NCBI GenBank assembly: GCA_964528575.1
Contig: CAZGTQ010000080.1
Span: 1-12,215, forward strand
Reading direction: 5' to 3'
DNA length: 12,215 bases
Source: CAZGTQ01 sp964528575
Lineage (GTDB): Bacteria; Planctomycetota; UBA1135; GCA-002686595
Below are positions 1 through 6,635 of the stretch, one piece after another (position 1 is the stretch's first letter; every line of letters starts with the position of its first letter). Made by a program: the position numbers and the translations under genes. The notes below the pieces were generated by a model. The model saw only the letters and a list, made by a program, of their open reading frames with translations. It made no database searches and had not been told where the DNA came from.

Positions 1-38
1 CGCTCGGCTCGCGCGCGATCCTCCCAGGAGCTGCGATC

Positions 39-1958
39 ATGAGCACGAGCAAGCTCGCGGGCGGCGTCGCCGCCGCCGTCGCCCTGTCGTCCGTCGCCTT
101 CTTCGCCTTGCGCGACGGTGCCGCGCCGTCCATCGAGCCCGAGCCGGCGGCCGAGCGCGTCGCCCTCGGCGCGCTGCCCGAGCCGAACGCGCCCGCGCCT
201 CGGCCCGTAGACGCGTCGAGCCGTCCCCGCGCCGCCCTCGAGCCGCCGCCGAGCGAGCCCGCCGCGCCCGCGAGCGCTCCCGCGGCTCCGCCGGCTCGCG
301 AGCCTCGCGCGAGCGGCGCAGTCGCCGGTGTCGTGCGTGCCCCCGACGGCGCGCCGGTCGCCGGCGCGGAGGTGCGCACGGGCACGCTCGCCGCGTTCAA
401 CTCCGTCGTGACGAAGCCGGACGAGTTCGTCTCCGCGACGACCGGCGCTGACGGCCGCTTCCAGTTCGACGCGCTCGAGCCCGGCACGCTCGACCTCACC
501 GCGCGCGGCGACGGACTTGCCGCGAGCGAGACCGCGACGCTCGACGTCGTCGCCGGCGAGGAGCGCGACGTCGGGCTCGTGCTGCGCCGTGGCGCGCGCC
601 TCACGGGGCTCGTCTACCGCAGCGACGGCGAGCTCGCCGTGGGCCGGCCGGTTGCGTTCCTCGAGAGCACTCAGATCGCTTCCGAGCGCACGACGACCGA
701 CGACTTCGGCCGGTTCGAGTCGCCGCCGCTCGTCCCCGGGACGTGGACGGTGCAGTCGGTCCCGTCGGGCGAGGAGCTGACCTCGCGCGGCATCTCCGAG
801 AACGACTTGCTCGAGCACATGGCGCAGATGCGGGTCGAGCTCGCCGACGGCGACGAGGTCGAGATCGAGCTCGGCGCGCCGTTCGAGGAGAGCGTGCGCG
901 TACGCGGCCGCGTCACGCTGCGCGGCGAGCCCGTGCAGGGGTTGCTGCAGTGGTTCGGCGAGGGCCCCGACGCGATGGCGACGCAGAAGATCGGCCGCAC
1001 GGACGCGAGCGGCGCGTTCGAGCTGGAGCTCGAGCACGGCGGTCCGTGGCTCGCGGCGTTCACGGCGGGACGCGGCCGCGCCGAGCTCGTGCTCGACGTG
1101 CCGAGCGTGTCCGAGCACGAGCTCGCCGTCGCGCTCCCCGGCGGCGGCATCCGCGGGGTCGTGCTCGGCCCGGCGGGGGAACCGCTCGAGGACGTCTCCG
1201 TCGTCCTGGTCGTCGAGGCGGGCGCCGAGCGACGCTCGCCGATGAGCCTGCCGGCGGACACGAAGCGCACCGGCGCCGACGGGAGCTTCGCGTTCGACGT
1301 GCTGCCGCCCGCGACGTACGCGCTGCAGATCGAGGGCGTCGCGAGCCTCGCGTCGAGCATCGTGCGCGGGATCGAGCTCGGCCGGGACGAGGTCGTGGAC
1401 GACGTCGACGTCGTGCTCGCGCCGGGCTTGGCGATCTGCGGGCGCGTGATCGGCGCGGACGGCCGCCCGGCGCAGCACGGCGTCGTGTTCGTGCACGACG
1501 AGCAAGGGCGCGCGCTCAATCCGATCTCGTACGCGCGCACCGGCGACGACGGCTCGTTCACGACGCCGCCGCTCGCGCGCGGCCGGCGCTACACGCTGCT
1601 CGCGCGGGTCGCCGACCAGGCGGGTCGGCCGACGGAGCCCGTGGCGCTCGACGAGTCGCTCGCGGGCGTCGAGCTCGCCGTCGCGCCAGGCGCGGTGCTG
1701 CGCGTGCACGCCGAGGGCGGCGCGTTCCTCGTCGACGTGTTCGACGAGCGGGGGCTCGAGCACGGCGAGCTGCGCGACTCGCGCCGTCCGTGGGACTGGC
1801 TCGCCGACGGCTACTCGGCGTCGACGCAGCGCGTCGGGCCGCTCGCGCCGGGCACGTATCGCGTCGTCGCGCGCGGCATCCACGGTGGCCGCAGCGAGAA
1901 GACGGTCGAAGTGCGCGAAGCGGGCGTCGTCGACTTGGAGATGGGCGAGCTGGAGTAG
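39..1958 (+). CDS. Signal-anchored protein with repeated carboxypeptidase-regulatory-like domains
   Basis: A 639-residue exported protein of unknown specific function. The ATG is preceded by AGGAG at 26-30, eight bases upstream, which fixes the start. Residues 6-24 form one hydrophobic helix (signal anchor or uncleaved signal peptide). Residues 27-91 are a Pro/Ala/Glu-rich linker of the kind that spans the periplasm or wall. About five Ig-like units follow, near 93-182, 186-278, 286-365, 370-460 and 463-550, plus a C-terminal module at 551-639. Units 1, 4 and 5 carry the family signature: G-x-V near the start, a 'DG/G-xPV-x-GA' type turn, then 'T-GADG-x-F-x-F' (134-143, 411-420, and variant TGDDGSF at 501-507) and 'LxPGTY/LPPATY' (for example 603-607). 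This matches the CarboxypepD_reg (peptidase-associated, transthyretin-like) fold, with no peptidase domain present. Likely role: surface adhesion, ligand binding or scaffolding. The fold is supported by motifs; the function is not known. Confidence 0.88.
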   Translation: MSTSKLAGGVAAAVALSSVAFFALRDGAAPSIEPEPAAERVALGALPEPNAPAPRPVDASSRPRAALEPPPSEPAAPASAPAAPPAREPRASGAVAGVVRAPDGAPVAGAEVRTGTLAAFNSVVTKPDEFVSATTGADGRFQFDALEPGTLDLTARGDGLAASETATLDVVAGEERDVGLVLRRGARLTGLVYRSDGELAVGRPVAFLESTQIASERTTTDDFGRFESPPLVPGTWTVQSVPSGEELTSRGISENDLLEHMAQMRVELADGDEVEIELGAPFEESVRVRGRVTLRGEPVQGLLQWFGEGPDAMATQKIGRTDASGAFELELEHGGPWLAAFTAGRGRAELVLDVPSVSEHELAVALPGGGIRGVVLGPAGEPLEDVSVVLVVEAGAERRSPMSLPADTKRTGADGSFAFDVLPPATYALQIEGVASLASSIVRGIELGRDEVVDDVDVVLAPGLAICGRVIGADGRPAQHGVVFVHDEQGRALNPISYARTGDDGSFTTPPLARGRRYTLLARVADQAGRPTEPVALDESLAGVELAVAPGAVLRVHAEGGAFLVDVFDERGLEHGELRDSRRPWDWLADGYSASTQRVGPLAPGTYRVVARGIHGGRSEKTVEVREAGVVDLEMGELE

Positions 1959-2119
1959 GAGAATGCGGCCGGCTGCGAGCCGGACTGCCGCCTCATCCAC
2001 AGCGCGCCCACGGCGGAATCGTGGCTGCTCGAGCCCCACCATGCGGTCTCGCGGAGCTCGGCGCGCAGCGAGCGGAGCTCGAGCCGGCTCTCGACGCGCT
2101 CTTCGAGGACGACGAGTAG
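1959..2119 (+). pseudogene. Possible frameshifted 3' remnant of a lost gene
   Basis: This stretch has no start codon giving a normal gene, yet it shows coding-like composition in two successive frames. From 1959 to about 2048, the frame of the first gene reads on past its stop. It gives CEPDCRLIHSAPTAESW and LLEPHHAV, with 27 of 30 codons ending in G or C, clearly more than in the other two frames. From 2051 the G/C-ending preference moves to another frame (AELGAQRAELEPALDALF, then EDDE) and ends at TAG 2117-2119. A one-base loss or two-base gain near 2048-2052 would join them. I read this as the decayed C-terminal end of a former gene, of unrecognised family. The alternative is plain intergenic DNA that mimics coding bias by chance. 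Confidence 0.3.
1965..1991 (+). terminator. Hairpin just after the first gene's stop
   Basis: CCGGCT (1969-1974) and AGCCGG (1978-1983) form a perfect six-pair stem around GCG. GCGG (1965-1968) and CCGC (1988-1991) can extend it past a four-base bulge. It begins seven bases after the stop at 1958. No T-run follows, so it could be a factor-dependent end or mRNA-stabilising hairpin, or chance in GC-rich DNA. It also lies inside the putative gene remnant. Confidence 0.3.
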
Positions 2120-2130
2120 GCTTGACGGCG

Positions 2131-3327
2131 ATGAAGGGGCGGATCGGCTTGGGCGCAGCGTTCCTCGCGGCGCTGCCCGTGCTCGCGTTCGGCGGGTGGG
2201 CGCTCGTGCGCGTCGTCGACCGCGCGCGCACGCGGCCCGACTGGTCGGGGTTCCGTTGCGACGTGGAGGACTTCGGCAGCGCGCTCGCGCCGGTGTACGA
2301 CGGGTCGAGCACGGCGCCGCGGACGATCGCTGCGCTCGCGGCGGGCGGCGACGGCGTGTCGGTCGTCTTCGTGCGCGGCGACCTGGACCGGGCCGTCGCG
2401 TTCACGTCGAGGCAGAGGACGAGCGCGCATCTTCGGTGTGCGCTGACCGCGCTCGGGGACCTCGACGCGGACGGCGTGACCGACCTCGCGTTCCAGGCGC
2501 CGGGGGCGAGCGTGAGCCTGCTCTCCGGCGCCGACGGCGCGCTGCTCCGCGAGCTCACGAGCGAAGATGCAAGCTTCGGTGCGTGCGTTGCGCCGCTGGC
2601 CGCGGCGGGTTTCGCGGTCGCGGCGCCGGCCAGCGGCTACGTCGAGCTGTACCGCTCGCTCGACGTCGCGCCGGAGCGTCTCGACGTCGCCGGCGCGAGC
2701 CTCGCGAGCGACGAGCGCTACCTCGCGATCGGCGTTCCGCCGGATCGCATCGCGATCGCGTCGCTCGATCGCGGCGGCGCGACGATCGAACGTTGGATCG
2801 ACACGCGCGATACTCTCGCCGGCACCGAGCTCGCGCGGGCGGACGCCGTGCTCGCGAACGAGCTCGTGCTCGTCGACGAACGGCTGCTCGTCGGCGCGCA
2901 CGCAAAAGAGCGCGAGCTCGGATTCTGGATCGTCGGCCTTTCGTGGCCCGATTGCACGCTGGACTTCGCCGTGCGCGCGCTCGAGCACGTCGAGGGAGCG
3001 TCGCTCGCGCGCGGCGGCGACTTCGACGGCGACGGAGCGGACGACGTGCTCGTCCACGCGTGCAGAGCGGGCGCTGACGGCGCGGTCGCGCTCGTCTCGT
3101 CGCGCACGGGGAGCTTGCTGGCGCGCGTGCGCGGCGCCTTCGACGACTTTCCTCACGACGTCGGGTGCGCCGCCGTCGCCATCGGCGACCACGACGGCGA
3201 TGCGCTGCCCGACGTGCTCGTCACGGCGTCGGCGCATTTCGTCCGCAACATCGCGAGCGAGCTGCGCGTCTACTCGGGCGCGAGCGGCGCGGAGCTCGAC
3301 CGCTTCGGCTTCGAGGACGTGCGCTGA
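2131..3327 (+). CDS. Signal-anchored FG-GAP (integrin-alpha-like beta-propeller) repeat protein
   Basis: A 398-residue exported protein. Residues 5-28 are a hydrophobic signal anchor or signal peptide. Three calcium-binding FG-GAP-type loops are visible: DLDADGVTD (110-118), DFDGDGADD (297-305) and DHDGDALPD (353-361). Each is followed by a short hydrophobic strand, and two lead into 'LxSGxxGxLL' or 'VYSGASGAEL' turns (130-139, 380-389), as in the FG-GAP/VCBS family. The middle (160-290) is beta-rich but the repeats are degenerate. An ATG at 1963 in the same frame would add 56 residues, but that extension is Arg/Ser-rich and looks like an out-of-frame reading, so 2131 is preferred although its ribosome site is weak. 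Its stop overlaps the next gene's ATG by one base (TGATG), which points to coupling. Likely a surface binding protein; the ligand is unknown. Confidence 0.82.
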   Translation: MKGRIGLGAAFLAALPVLAFGGWALVRVVDRARTRPDWSGFRCDVEDFGSALAPVYDGSSTAPRTIAALAAGGDGVSVVFVRGDLDRAVAFTSRQRTSAHLRCALTALGDLDADGVTDLAFQAPGASVSLLSGADGALLRELTSEDASFGACVAPLAAAGFAVAAPASGYVELYRSLDVAPERLDVAGASLASDERYLAIGVPPDRIAIASLDRGGATIERWIDTRDTLAGTELARADAVLANELVLVDERLLVGAHAKERELGFWIVGLSWPDCTLDFAVRALEHVEGASLARGGDFDGDGADDVLVHACRAGADGAVALVSSRTGSLLARVRGAFDDFPHDVGCAAVAIGDHDGDALPDVLVTASAHFVRNIASELRVYSGASGAELDRFGFEDVR

Positions 3328-4229
3328 TGAAGCCGGCGATCGCCCTCCTGCTCGTGCTCGCGGGCGGCGTCGCCGCGTTCCTCGCATTCGACTCGTCCGA
3401 CGTCGAGGCGCCGCGCGTCGCGCTCGGACCGAAAGGAGAACTGTCGGGGCGCATCGTCCTCCCCGACGGAGCCTTCGCGCAGGACGCGGCGCTACGCATC
3501 GAGTCGCAGGAGCGGGTCCCCGGCACGGGCGATTCGCCGCTGTTCGCGCGGCGTGTTATGTGCGCGCACATGAGCCTGGCGGACGGGAACCTCGCGTGGA
3601 GCGTCGAGCACGCTCCGCCCGGCGCCTACACCGCGGAGCTGCTCCCGTACCGCATCGAGCAAGACTTCGTCGTCGCGCCGGCTGGCGCGGAGGGCGCGGC
3701 GGAGCTCGTGCTCGACTTCGGCCCGATCGCGCAGCTCGAGGTGAGCGTCGTCGCCGCCCGCTCGGGGCATCCGGTCGAGCGCTGCACGCTCCAGTGGACG
3801 CCCGCCGGGAGCCACGTCCTCGAGACGGCGGTGGAGGAAGGCCCAGGCCGGTTCCGCATCGTCACGGGCGCGCAGCGGATCCGCGTGCTCGTCGACGGAG
3901 ACCTGGTGTCCGAGAAGTCGTGGTCCAGCGTGGATCTCGAGCCGGGCATCCAGTTCGAGCAAATCGCGGTGTCCGCGTCGAGCGGCGTTCGATTCGAGGT
4001 GCGCGGTAGCATCGACCCGTTGCAAGTCTCCCTCGATCTGTTCCGCGTCAGCCCCTATCTGATCGGCGGCGGTCGTGTGCTCGCGAGTCACGGCACGCTG
4101 TGGTTCATCGACGGCGAAGGCGCGCACGAGCTGCCACCGTTCAGCATTCAGGGTCACAGCGTCCCCGGTCTCGGCCCGTTCGACCTCGTCCGCGGCAAGA
4201 TCGTCACCGTCGCCGTCGACCTACCGTGA
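3327..4229 (+). CDS. Exported beta-rich protein, carboxypeptidase-regulatory-like
   Basis: A 300-residue protein with an N-terminal hydrophobic stretch (3-21) that acts as signal peptide or anchor. The ATG shares one base with the TGA of the upstream FG-GAP gene. The body looks all-beta. Residues 38-110 hold a carboxypeptidase-regulatory-like unit: GELSGRIVLPDG (37-48) at the start and HAPPGAYTAEL (95-105) near the end, the same 'PGxY' closing strand seen in the 39-1958 protein. A second beta region spans about 135-215 and a third 218-300. Two or three Cys are present (79, 153) with no obvious metal site. No enzymatic motif is visible. Context suggests it is part of the same envelope operon as the FG-GAP protein and the downstream lipoprotein. 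Function unknown; a structural or ligand-binding surface role is an inference. Confidence 0.8.
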   Translation: MKPAIALLLVLAGGVAAFLAFDSSDVEAPRVALGPKGELSGRIVLPDGAFAQDAALRIESQERVPGTGDSPLFARRVMCAHMSLADGNLAWSVEHAPPGAYTAELLPYRIEQDFVVAPAGAEGAAELVLDFGPIAQLEVSVVAARSGHPVERCTLQWTPAGSHVLETAVEEGPGRFRIVTGAQRIRVLVDGDLVSEKSWSSVDLEPGIQFEQIAVSASSGVRFEVRGSIDPLQVSLDLFRVSPYLIGGGRVLASHGTLWFIDGEGAHELPPFSIQGHSVPGLGPFDLVRGKIVTVAVDLP

Positions 4230-4250
4230 CTTCGTCTACGCTGGCGCCGC

Positions 4251-4255
4251 AGGAG
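4251..4255 (+). promoter_or_regulatory. Strong ribosome binding site for a 38-codon ORF
   Basis: AGGAG lies eight bases before the ATG at 4264. It is one of the best Shine-Dalgarno sites in the window and the main argument that the micro-ORF is translated. Confidence 0.6.
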
Positions 4256-4263
4256 TGAACGCC

Positions 4264-4380
4264 ATGGACCCCCGAACGATCCTTGTCGTCTGCGCGCTCG
4301 GCGCCGGCGTCCTCGCGGTGCGCGACCGCAGCGGCGAGCGGACGCGCATCCGCGCCGGCATCGAGCTCGCGAGCGATTGA
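4264..4380 (+). CDS. 38-residue single-helix micro-protein or coupling leader peptide
   Basis: A 38-codon ORF between the beta-rich protein (stop 4229) and the lipoprotein (start 4387). It has a well-placed AGGAG ribosome site and an ATG start, whereas the lipoprotein six bases downstream has no visible ribosome site. The peptide begins MDPRTILVVCALGAGVLAV, a hydrophobic helix at about residues 6-19, and then has a charged tail (RDRSGERTRIR, 20-30). It could be a small membrane protein, or a leader whose translation delivers ribosomes to the lipoprotein gene. I do not recognise a family. The ribosome site and codon bias are seen directly; the role is inferred. Confidence 0.55.
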   Translation: MDPRTILVVCALGAGVLAVRDRSGERTRIRAGIELASD

Positions 4381-4386
4381 GCGCCG

Positions 4387-5253
4387 ATGCGTCGTCTCCT
4401 CCCGCTCGTGCCGCTCCTCGCGCTCGTCGGCGCGTGCCATCGCGGGCCTGTCCACGATGCGAGCCAGTTCCACGGCGCGCGGCTGCTCGACGACGGCAAG
4501 ACCGGGCTCGTCAGCTTCACGCGCGGCCGCTACCGTCTCGTCGCCGCCGATCCGATCTTCGGCGGCGGCGTCCCGTCGTTCATCGAGGACGTCAAGCTCC
4601 TCGCGCGCATCGATGTCGCCACGGGCGCGGTCGACGTGATCTTGCGCGACGAGCAACCGCGCGGCGGGAACGGGACCGGGAACTGGACGGTCAGCGACAC
4701 GTGCGGCCGCGTTGCGCTCGTGCACCGCGGGCGGCGCACGTCGAACGGCGGTCCGGAGATCCCGGGCGCGTACGCGCTGATCGATGTCGACACGGGGGCG
4801 CTGCGCGAGCTCGATCCGAACCGCGAGCTCGGGCCCTGGCGCGCGGAGCTGCGGCACGGTCCGCGGCTGCTCGACGATCGGGGCGCGCTCCTGTACGAGG
4901 CCTATCCCACGGGCGAGGAGAGCCCTGACGCCAACCAGTCGGTCGGTCTCTTCCTGCGCCAACCGAACGGGTCGATCGAGGAGCTCGGCCATGGCCAGTA
5001 CCAGCTCCACGGCGAAGGCAAGCTCTACCTCTGGTTCCCGGGCGACCGCGAGCGCACGGAGATCGAGATCTTCACCGGAGCCAAGAGGCGCGTGACGAAC
5101 CGCGAGTATGCCGACGCGTCGGCCATGCTGCGCGAGCGCGTCAAGCGCGCGCTGCACGTGTCGAACGACAAGCAGAACGTCGAGCTCGCGACGAAGACGG
5201 GGGAGACGTGGACGCGAGTGCCCGCGCCGATCGATCGGGAAGCGCTGCGTTGA
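4387..5253 (+). CDS. Putative lipoprotein, beta-propeller-like
   Basis: A 288-residue protein with a lipoprotein signal: two Arg, a Leu-rich core, then LVGAC with the lipidation Cys at residue 17. Gly in the -2 position is a slight departure from the commonest lipobox. The mature part alternates short beta strands with turns such as RIDVATGAVDVIL (74-86), IDVDTGALREL (132-142) and EIFTGAKRRV (227-236). These 'D-x-x-TG-x' strand pairs recall WD40/TolB-like or PQQ-like propeller blades, though no full consensus repeat is present. LLDDGKTGLVSF (33-44) and LLDDRGALLY (161-170) look like internal repeats of one blade start. No signal-peptidase I site is needed. Its TGA (5251-5253) contains the TTG proposed as start of the next gene. 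Likely an outer-membrane or periplasm-facing lipoprotein; function unknown. Confidence 0.8.
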   Translation: MRRLLPLVPLLALVGACHRGPVHDASQFHGARLLDDGKTGLVSFTRGRYRLVAADPIFGGGVPSFIEDVKLLARIDVATGAVDVILRDEQPRGGNGTGNWTVSDTCGRVALVHRGRRTSNGGPEIPGAYALIDVDTGALRELDPNRELGPWRAELRHGPRLLDDRGALLYEAYPTGEESPDANQSVGLFLRQPNGSIEELGHGQYQLHGEGKLYLWFPGDRERTEIEIFTGAKRRVTNREYADASAMLRERVKRALHVSNDKQNVELATKTGETWTRVPAPIDREALR

Positions 5254-5648
5254 GCCACCCGGTGCCGAGCCTCGTGTTCACGGCGATCGGGGCCGGGACC
5301 GTCGCGCTCTGGGGCTGGCTCGTCTCTTTCGCCCTGCTCCTCGTGCGCGCGCGGCTCGTCGCGGGCCTCTGGCCGTATCCTCGGAGCGGCAACCCGCTGC
5401 TCGGCACCTACCGCGACGGAGCCCCCGGACCGCGCGAGCTCGGCGCGCTCTCGGACGTCACGTTCGTCTGGCTGATGGCGTGCTTCTACGTCGTTCCCCT
5501 CGCCGTGCCGGTCCTCGTCGCGAGCCTCTTCTCGCGGCACACCCGACCACCGGCGACGCTGACGGCGCTGTTCCTCGCCGCCCTGACGCTCGCGGGGGCG
5601 ATCGTCGTGCTCGACCCCGGCGGCTTCCTCTTCTGGTTCGGTGACTGA
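5250..5648 (+). CDS. Three-helix membrane protein, tandem paralogue 1
   Basis: A 132-residue integral membrane protein, first of three adjacent paralogues. Predicted helices lie at about 9-31, 69-94 and 103-121. Motifs shared with its two neighbours are RARL (33-36), WP (41-42), SGNP then G-T-Y (46-54), TRPPA (98-102) and DPGGF..WF.D at the C-terminus (122-132). I chose the TTG at 5250 because it forms a TTGA stop/start overlap with the lipoprotein gene, the same arrangement as at the third copy. A GTG at 5208 would add 14 residues, but the purine-rich tract before it sits too close. Only this copy has FGD rather than FAD at the end, and it lacks the GLH segment of the others. Family not recognised; it may be an envelope component or a channel-like small membrane protein. 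Confidence 0.75.
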   Translation: MSHPVPSLVFTAIGAGTVALWGWLVSFALLLVRARLVAGLWPYPRSGNPLLGTYRDGAPGPRELGALSDVTFVWLMACFYVVPLAVPVLVASLFSRHTRPPATLTALFLAALTLAGAIVVLDPGGFLFWFGD

Positions 5649-6066
5649 GCATCCCACTCGATCGGTCGCGAGCGCGTCCCTGAGCGGCGTCGTCTTCACA
5701 GTCGTCGCGGCGGGGACGATCGTGCTCTCCGGCGCGATCGCGACGTTCGGCTCGCTCGTGCTCCGCGCGCGCTTGCACCTCGGCCACTGGCCGCGCGCGC
5801 AGAGCGGCAACCCGTTCGCCGGCACGTACAGCCCCTCGTCGATCGATCCGAAGTCCTTCGGACTGCACTGCGAGGTCGCCTACCTGTTCACGCTCGCGTC
5901 GTTCTATGTGGTGCCGGCCGCAGCCGTCACGCTCGTCCTGAGCCACCTCGTGCCGCGCACGCGTCCGCCGGCGGCGCTGACGGCGCTGTTCCTGTGCGCC
6001 GCGGCTCTGGCCACGGGCCTGGTCGTTCTCGATCCGGGCGGCTTCGCCCACTGGTTCGCCGATTGA
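5641..6066 (+). CDS. Three-helix membrane protein, tandem paralogue 2
   Basis: A 141-residue paralogue of the preceding protein. Its GTG start lies eight bases inside the preceding gene's end, so translation is probably coupled. Predicted helices span about 14-40, 79-103 and 111-129. Conserved segments are RARLHLGHWP (42-51), SGNP (55-58), GTY (61-63), SIDP (67-70), FGLH (73-76), RTRPPAALTALFL (106-118) and DPGGFAHWFAD (131-141). RARLHLGHWP, SIDP and GLH are shared with copy 3 but not copy 1, so copies 2 and 3 are the closer pair. The loop between helices 1 and 2 (about 41-78) is polar and carries most invariant residues, which suggests it is the functional or interaction surface. No enzyme motif is visible and the family is not recognised. 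Confidence 0.8.
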   Translation: MTEHPTRSVASASLSGVVFTVVAAGTIVLSGAIATFGSLVLRARLHLGHWPRAQSGNPFAGTYSPSSIDPKSFGLHCEVAYLFTLASFYVVPAAAVTLVLSHLVPRTRPPAALTALFLCAAALATGLVVLDPGGFAHWFAD

Positions 6067-6075
6067 CGCGGCGAG
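6051..6075 (+). repeat. Duplication seam, copy A
   Basis: Twenty-five bases spanning the stop codon of membrane paralogue 2 match 6479-6503 at 24 positions. The single difference is a T/C in the last sense codon (GAT against GAC). The match runs about ten bases beyond the stop codon, where protein-level selection on this gene no longer applies. Confidence 0.6.
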
Positions 6076-6494
6076 GGAGCAACTCGGGCTCCGTGGAGAG
6101 CGAGTCGGCCCGGGCCGTTTCCTCGACGTTCGTCGCGGCGGGGCTCTTCGCGCTGGTCGGGTGGCTCGCAGGCTTCGGCTCGCTCGTCGTGCGCGCGCGG
6201 TTGCACCTGGGCCACTGGCCGGTCGGACGCTCCGGGAACCCGTTCGACGGGAGCTATCGAGCGGAGTCGATCGACCCCGACCGCTACGGCCTGCACTACG
6301 ACCTGACGTCGCTCTTCCTCATCGCCGCCGCGTGGGTCCTCCCGTTCTCGACGATCGTCCTGCTCGCGAGCCTCGTCTCGCGCCGCACGCGCCCCCCGGC
6401 TGCTCTCACGTTCGCCTATCTCCTCGCTCTCGCTCTCGCCGCCGTGACGATCGCGTTCGACCCGGGCGGCTTCCTCAACTGGTTCGCCGACTGA
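6063..6494 (+). CDS. Three-helix membrane protein, tandem paralogue 3
   Basis: Third copy, 143 residues from a TTG at 6063 that overlaps the previous stop as TTGA. A GTG at 6093, with GAGGGAG about 13 bases before it, would give 133 residues, close to the length of copy 1, so the start is uncertain. It shares RARLHLGHWP, SGNP, SIDP, GLH, TRPPAALT and the DPGGF..WFAD end with copy 2. The three helices are in the same places as in the other copies. The nucleotide context around its stop is nearly identical to that of copy 2, evidence of recent duplication between these two. It is the last gene of the run before a 183-base non-coding gap, so it probably ends the operon. Function unknown; keeping three diverged copies suggests hetero-oligomers or specialised variants. 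Confidence 0.75.
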   Translation: MTRRGSNSGSVESESARAVSSTFVAAGLFALVGWLAGFGSLVVRARLHLGHWPVGRSGNPFDGSYRAESIDPDRYGLHYDLTSLFLIAAAWVLPFSTIVLLASLVSRRTRPPAALTFAYLLALALAAVTIAFDPGGFLNWFAD

Positions 6495-6503
6495 CGCGGC
6501 GAG
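6479..6503 (+). repeat. Duplication seam, copy B
   Basis: This is the partner of 6051-6075, spanning the stop codon of membrane paralogue 3 and the first bases of the gap. It marks the distal edge of the unit that was duplicated to make copy 3, or that remains from a common ancestor. Confidence 0.6.
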
Positions 6504-6510
6504 CGCGCCC

Positions 6511-6558
6511 TCCACATCGCCCGCCACATCGCCCGCCACATCGCCCTCCACATCGCCC
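6511..6558 (+). repeat. Four tandem copies of a 12-base repeat
   Basis: Units at 6511-6522, 6523-6534, 6535-6546 and 6547-6558 follow the pattern (T/G)CCACATCGCCC, with only the first base varying (T, G, G, T). The array then decays into GCCGACCC. It lies 16 bases after the stop of the third membrane paralogue and 120 bases before the sigma-factor start. It has no spacers, so it is not a CRISPR array. It may be a slippage microsatellite or a repeated protein-binding site. The rest of the 6495-6677 gap holds only the two weak hairpins listed separately. Confidence 0.85.
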
Positions 6559-6580
6559 GCCGACCCGCGCCCGGGACCGC

Positions 6581-6596
6581 GCCGCTTTTTCGCGGC
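6581..6596 (+). terminator. Weak hairpin with T-rich loop
   Basis: GCCGC (6581-6585) pairs with GCGGC (6592-6596) around a TTTTTC loop. The stem is short and the T-run is in the loop, not after it, so as a terminator for the upstream operon this is doubtful. Confidence 0.2.
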
Positions 6597-6635
6597 TCGC
6601 GCAAGGCCGCGCGTCCGTCATGCTGTCCCTCCCTC

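Noticed and set aside
671..1561. Long antisense open frame opposite the carboxypeptidase-regulatory-like gene
   Set aside because: It is Ser/Thr/Pro-rich with no domain and mirrors the strong codon bias of the + strand gene; a shadow.
1963..2130. N-terminal extension of the FG-GAP gene from an upstream ATG
   Set aside because: GGAG is well placed, but the added 56 residues are Arg/Ser-rich junk and would bury the signal anchor inside the protein.
1993..3387. Antisense open frame spanning two genes
   Set aside because: Arg/Ala/Glu-rich low-complexity translation crossing gene borders, while the + strand shows clear FG-GAP loops in the other frame.
6511..6558. CRISPR array
   Set aside because: The units are directly adjacent, 12 bases long and have no spacers or cas genes nearby.
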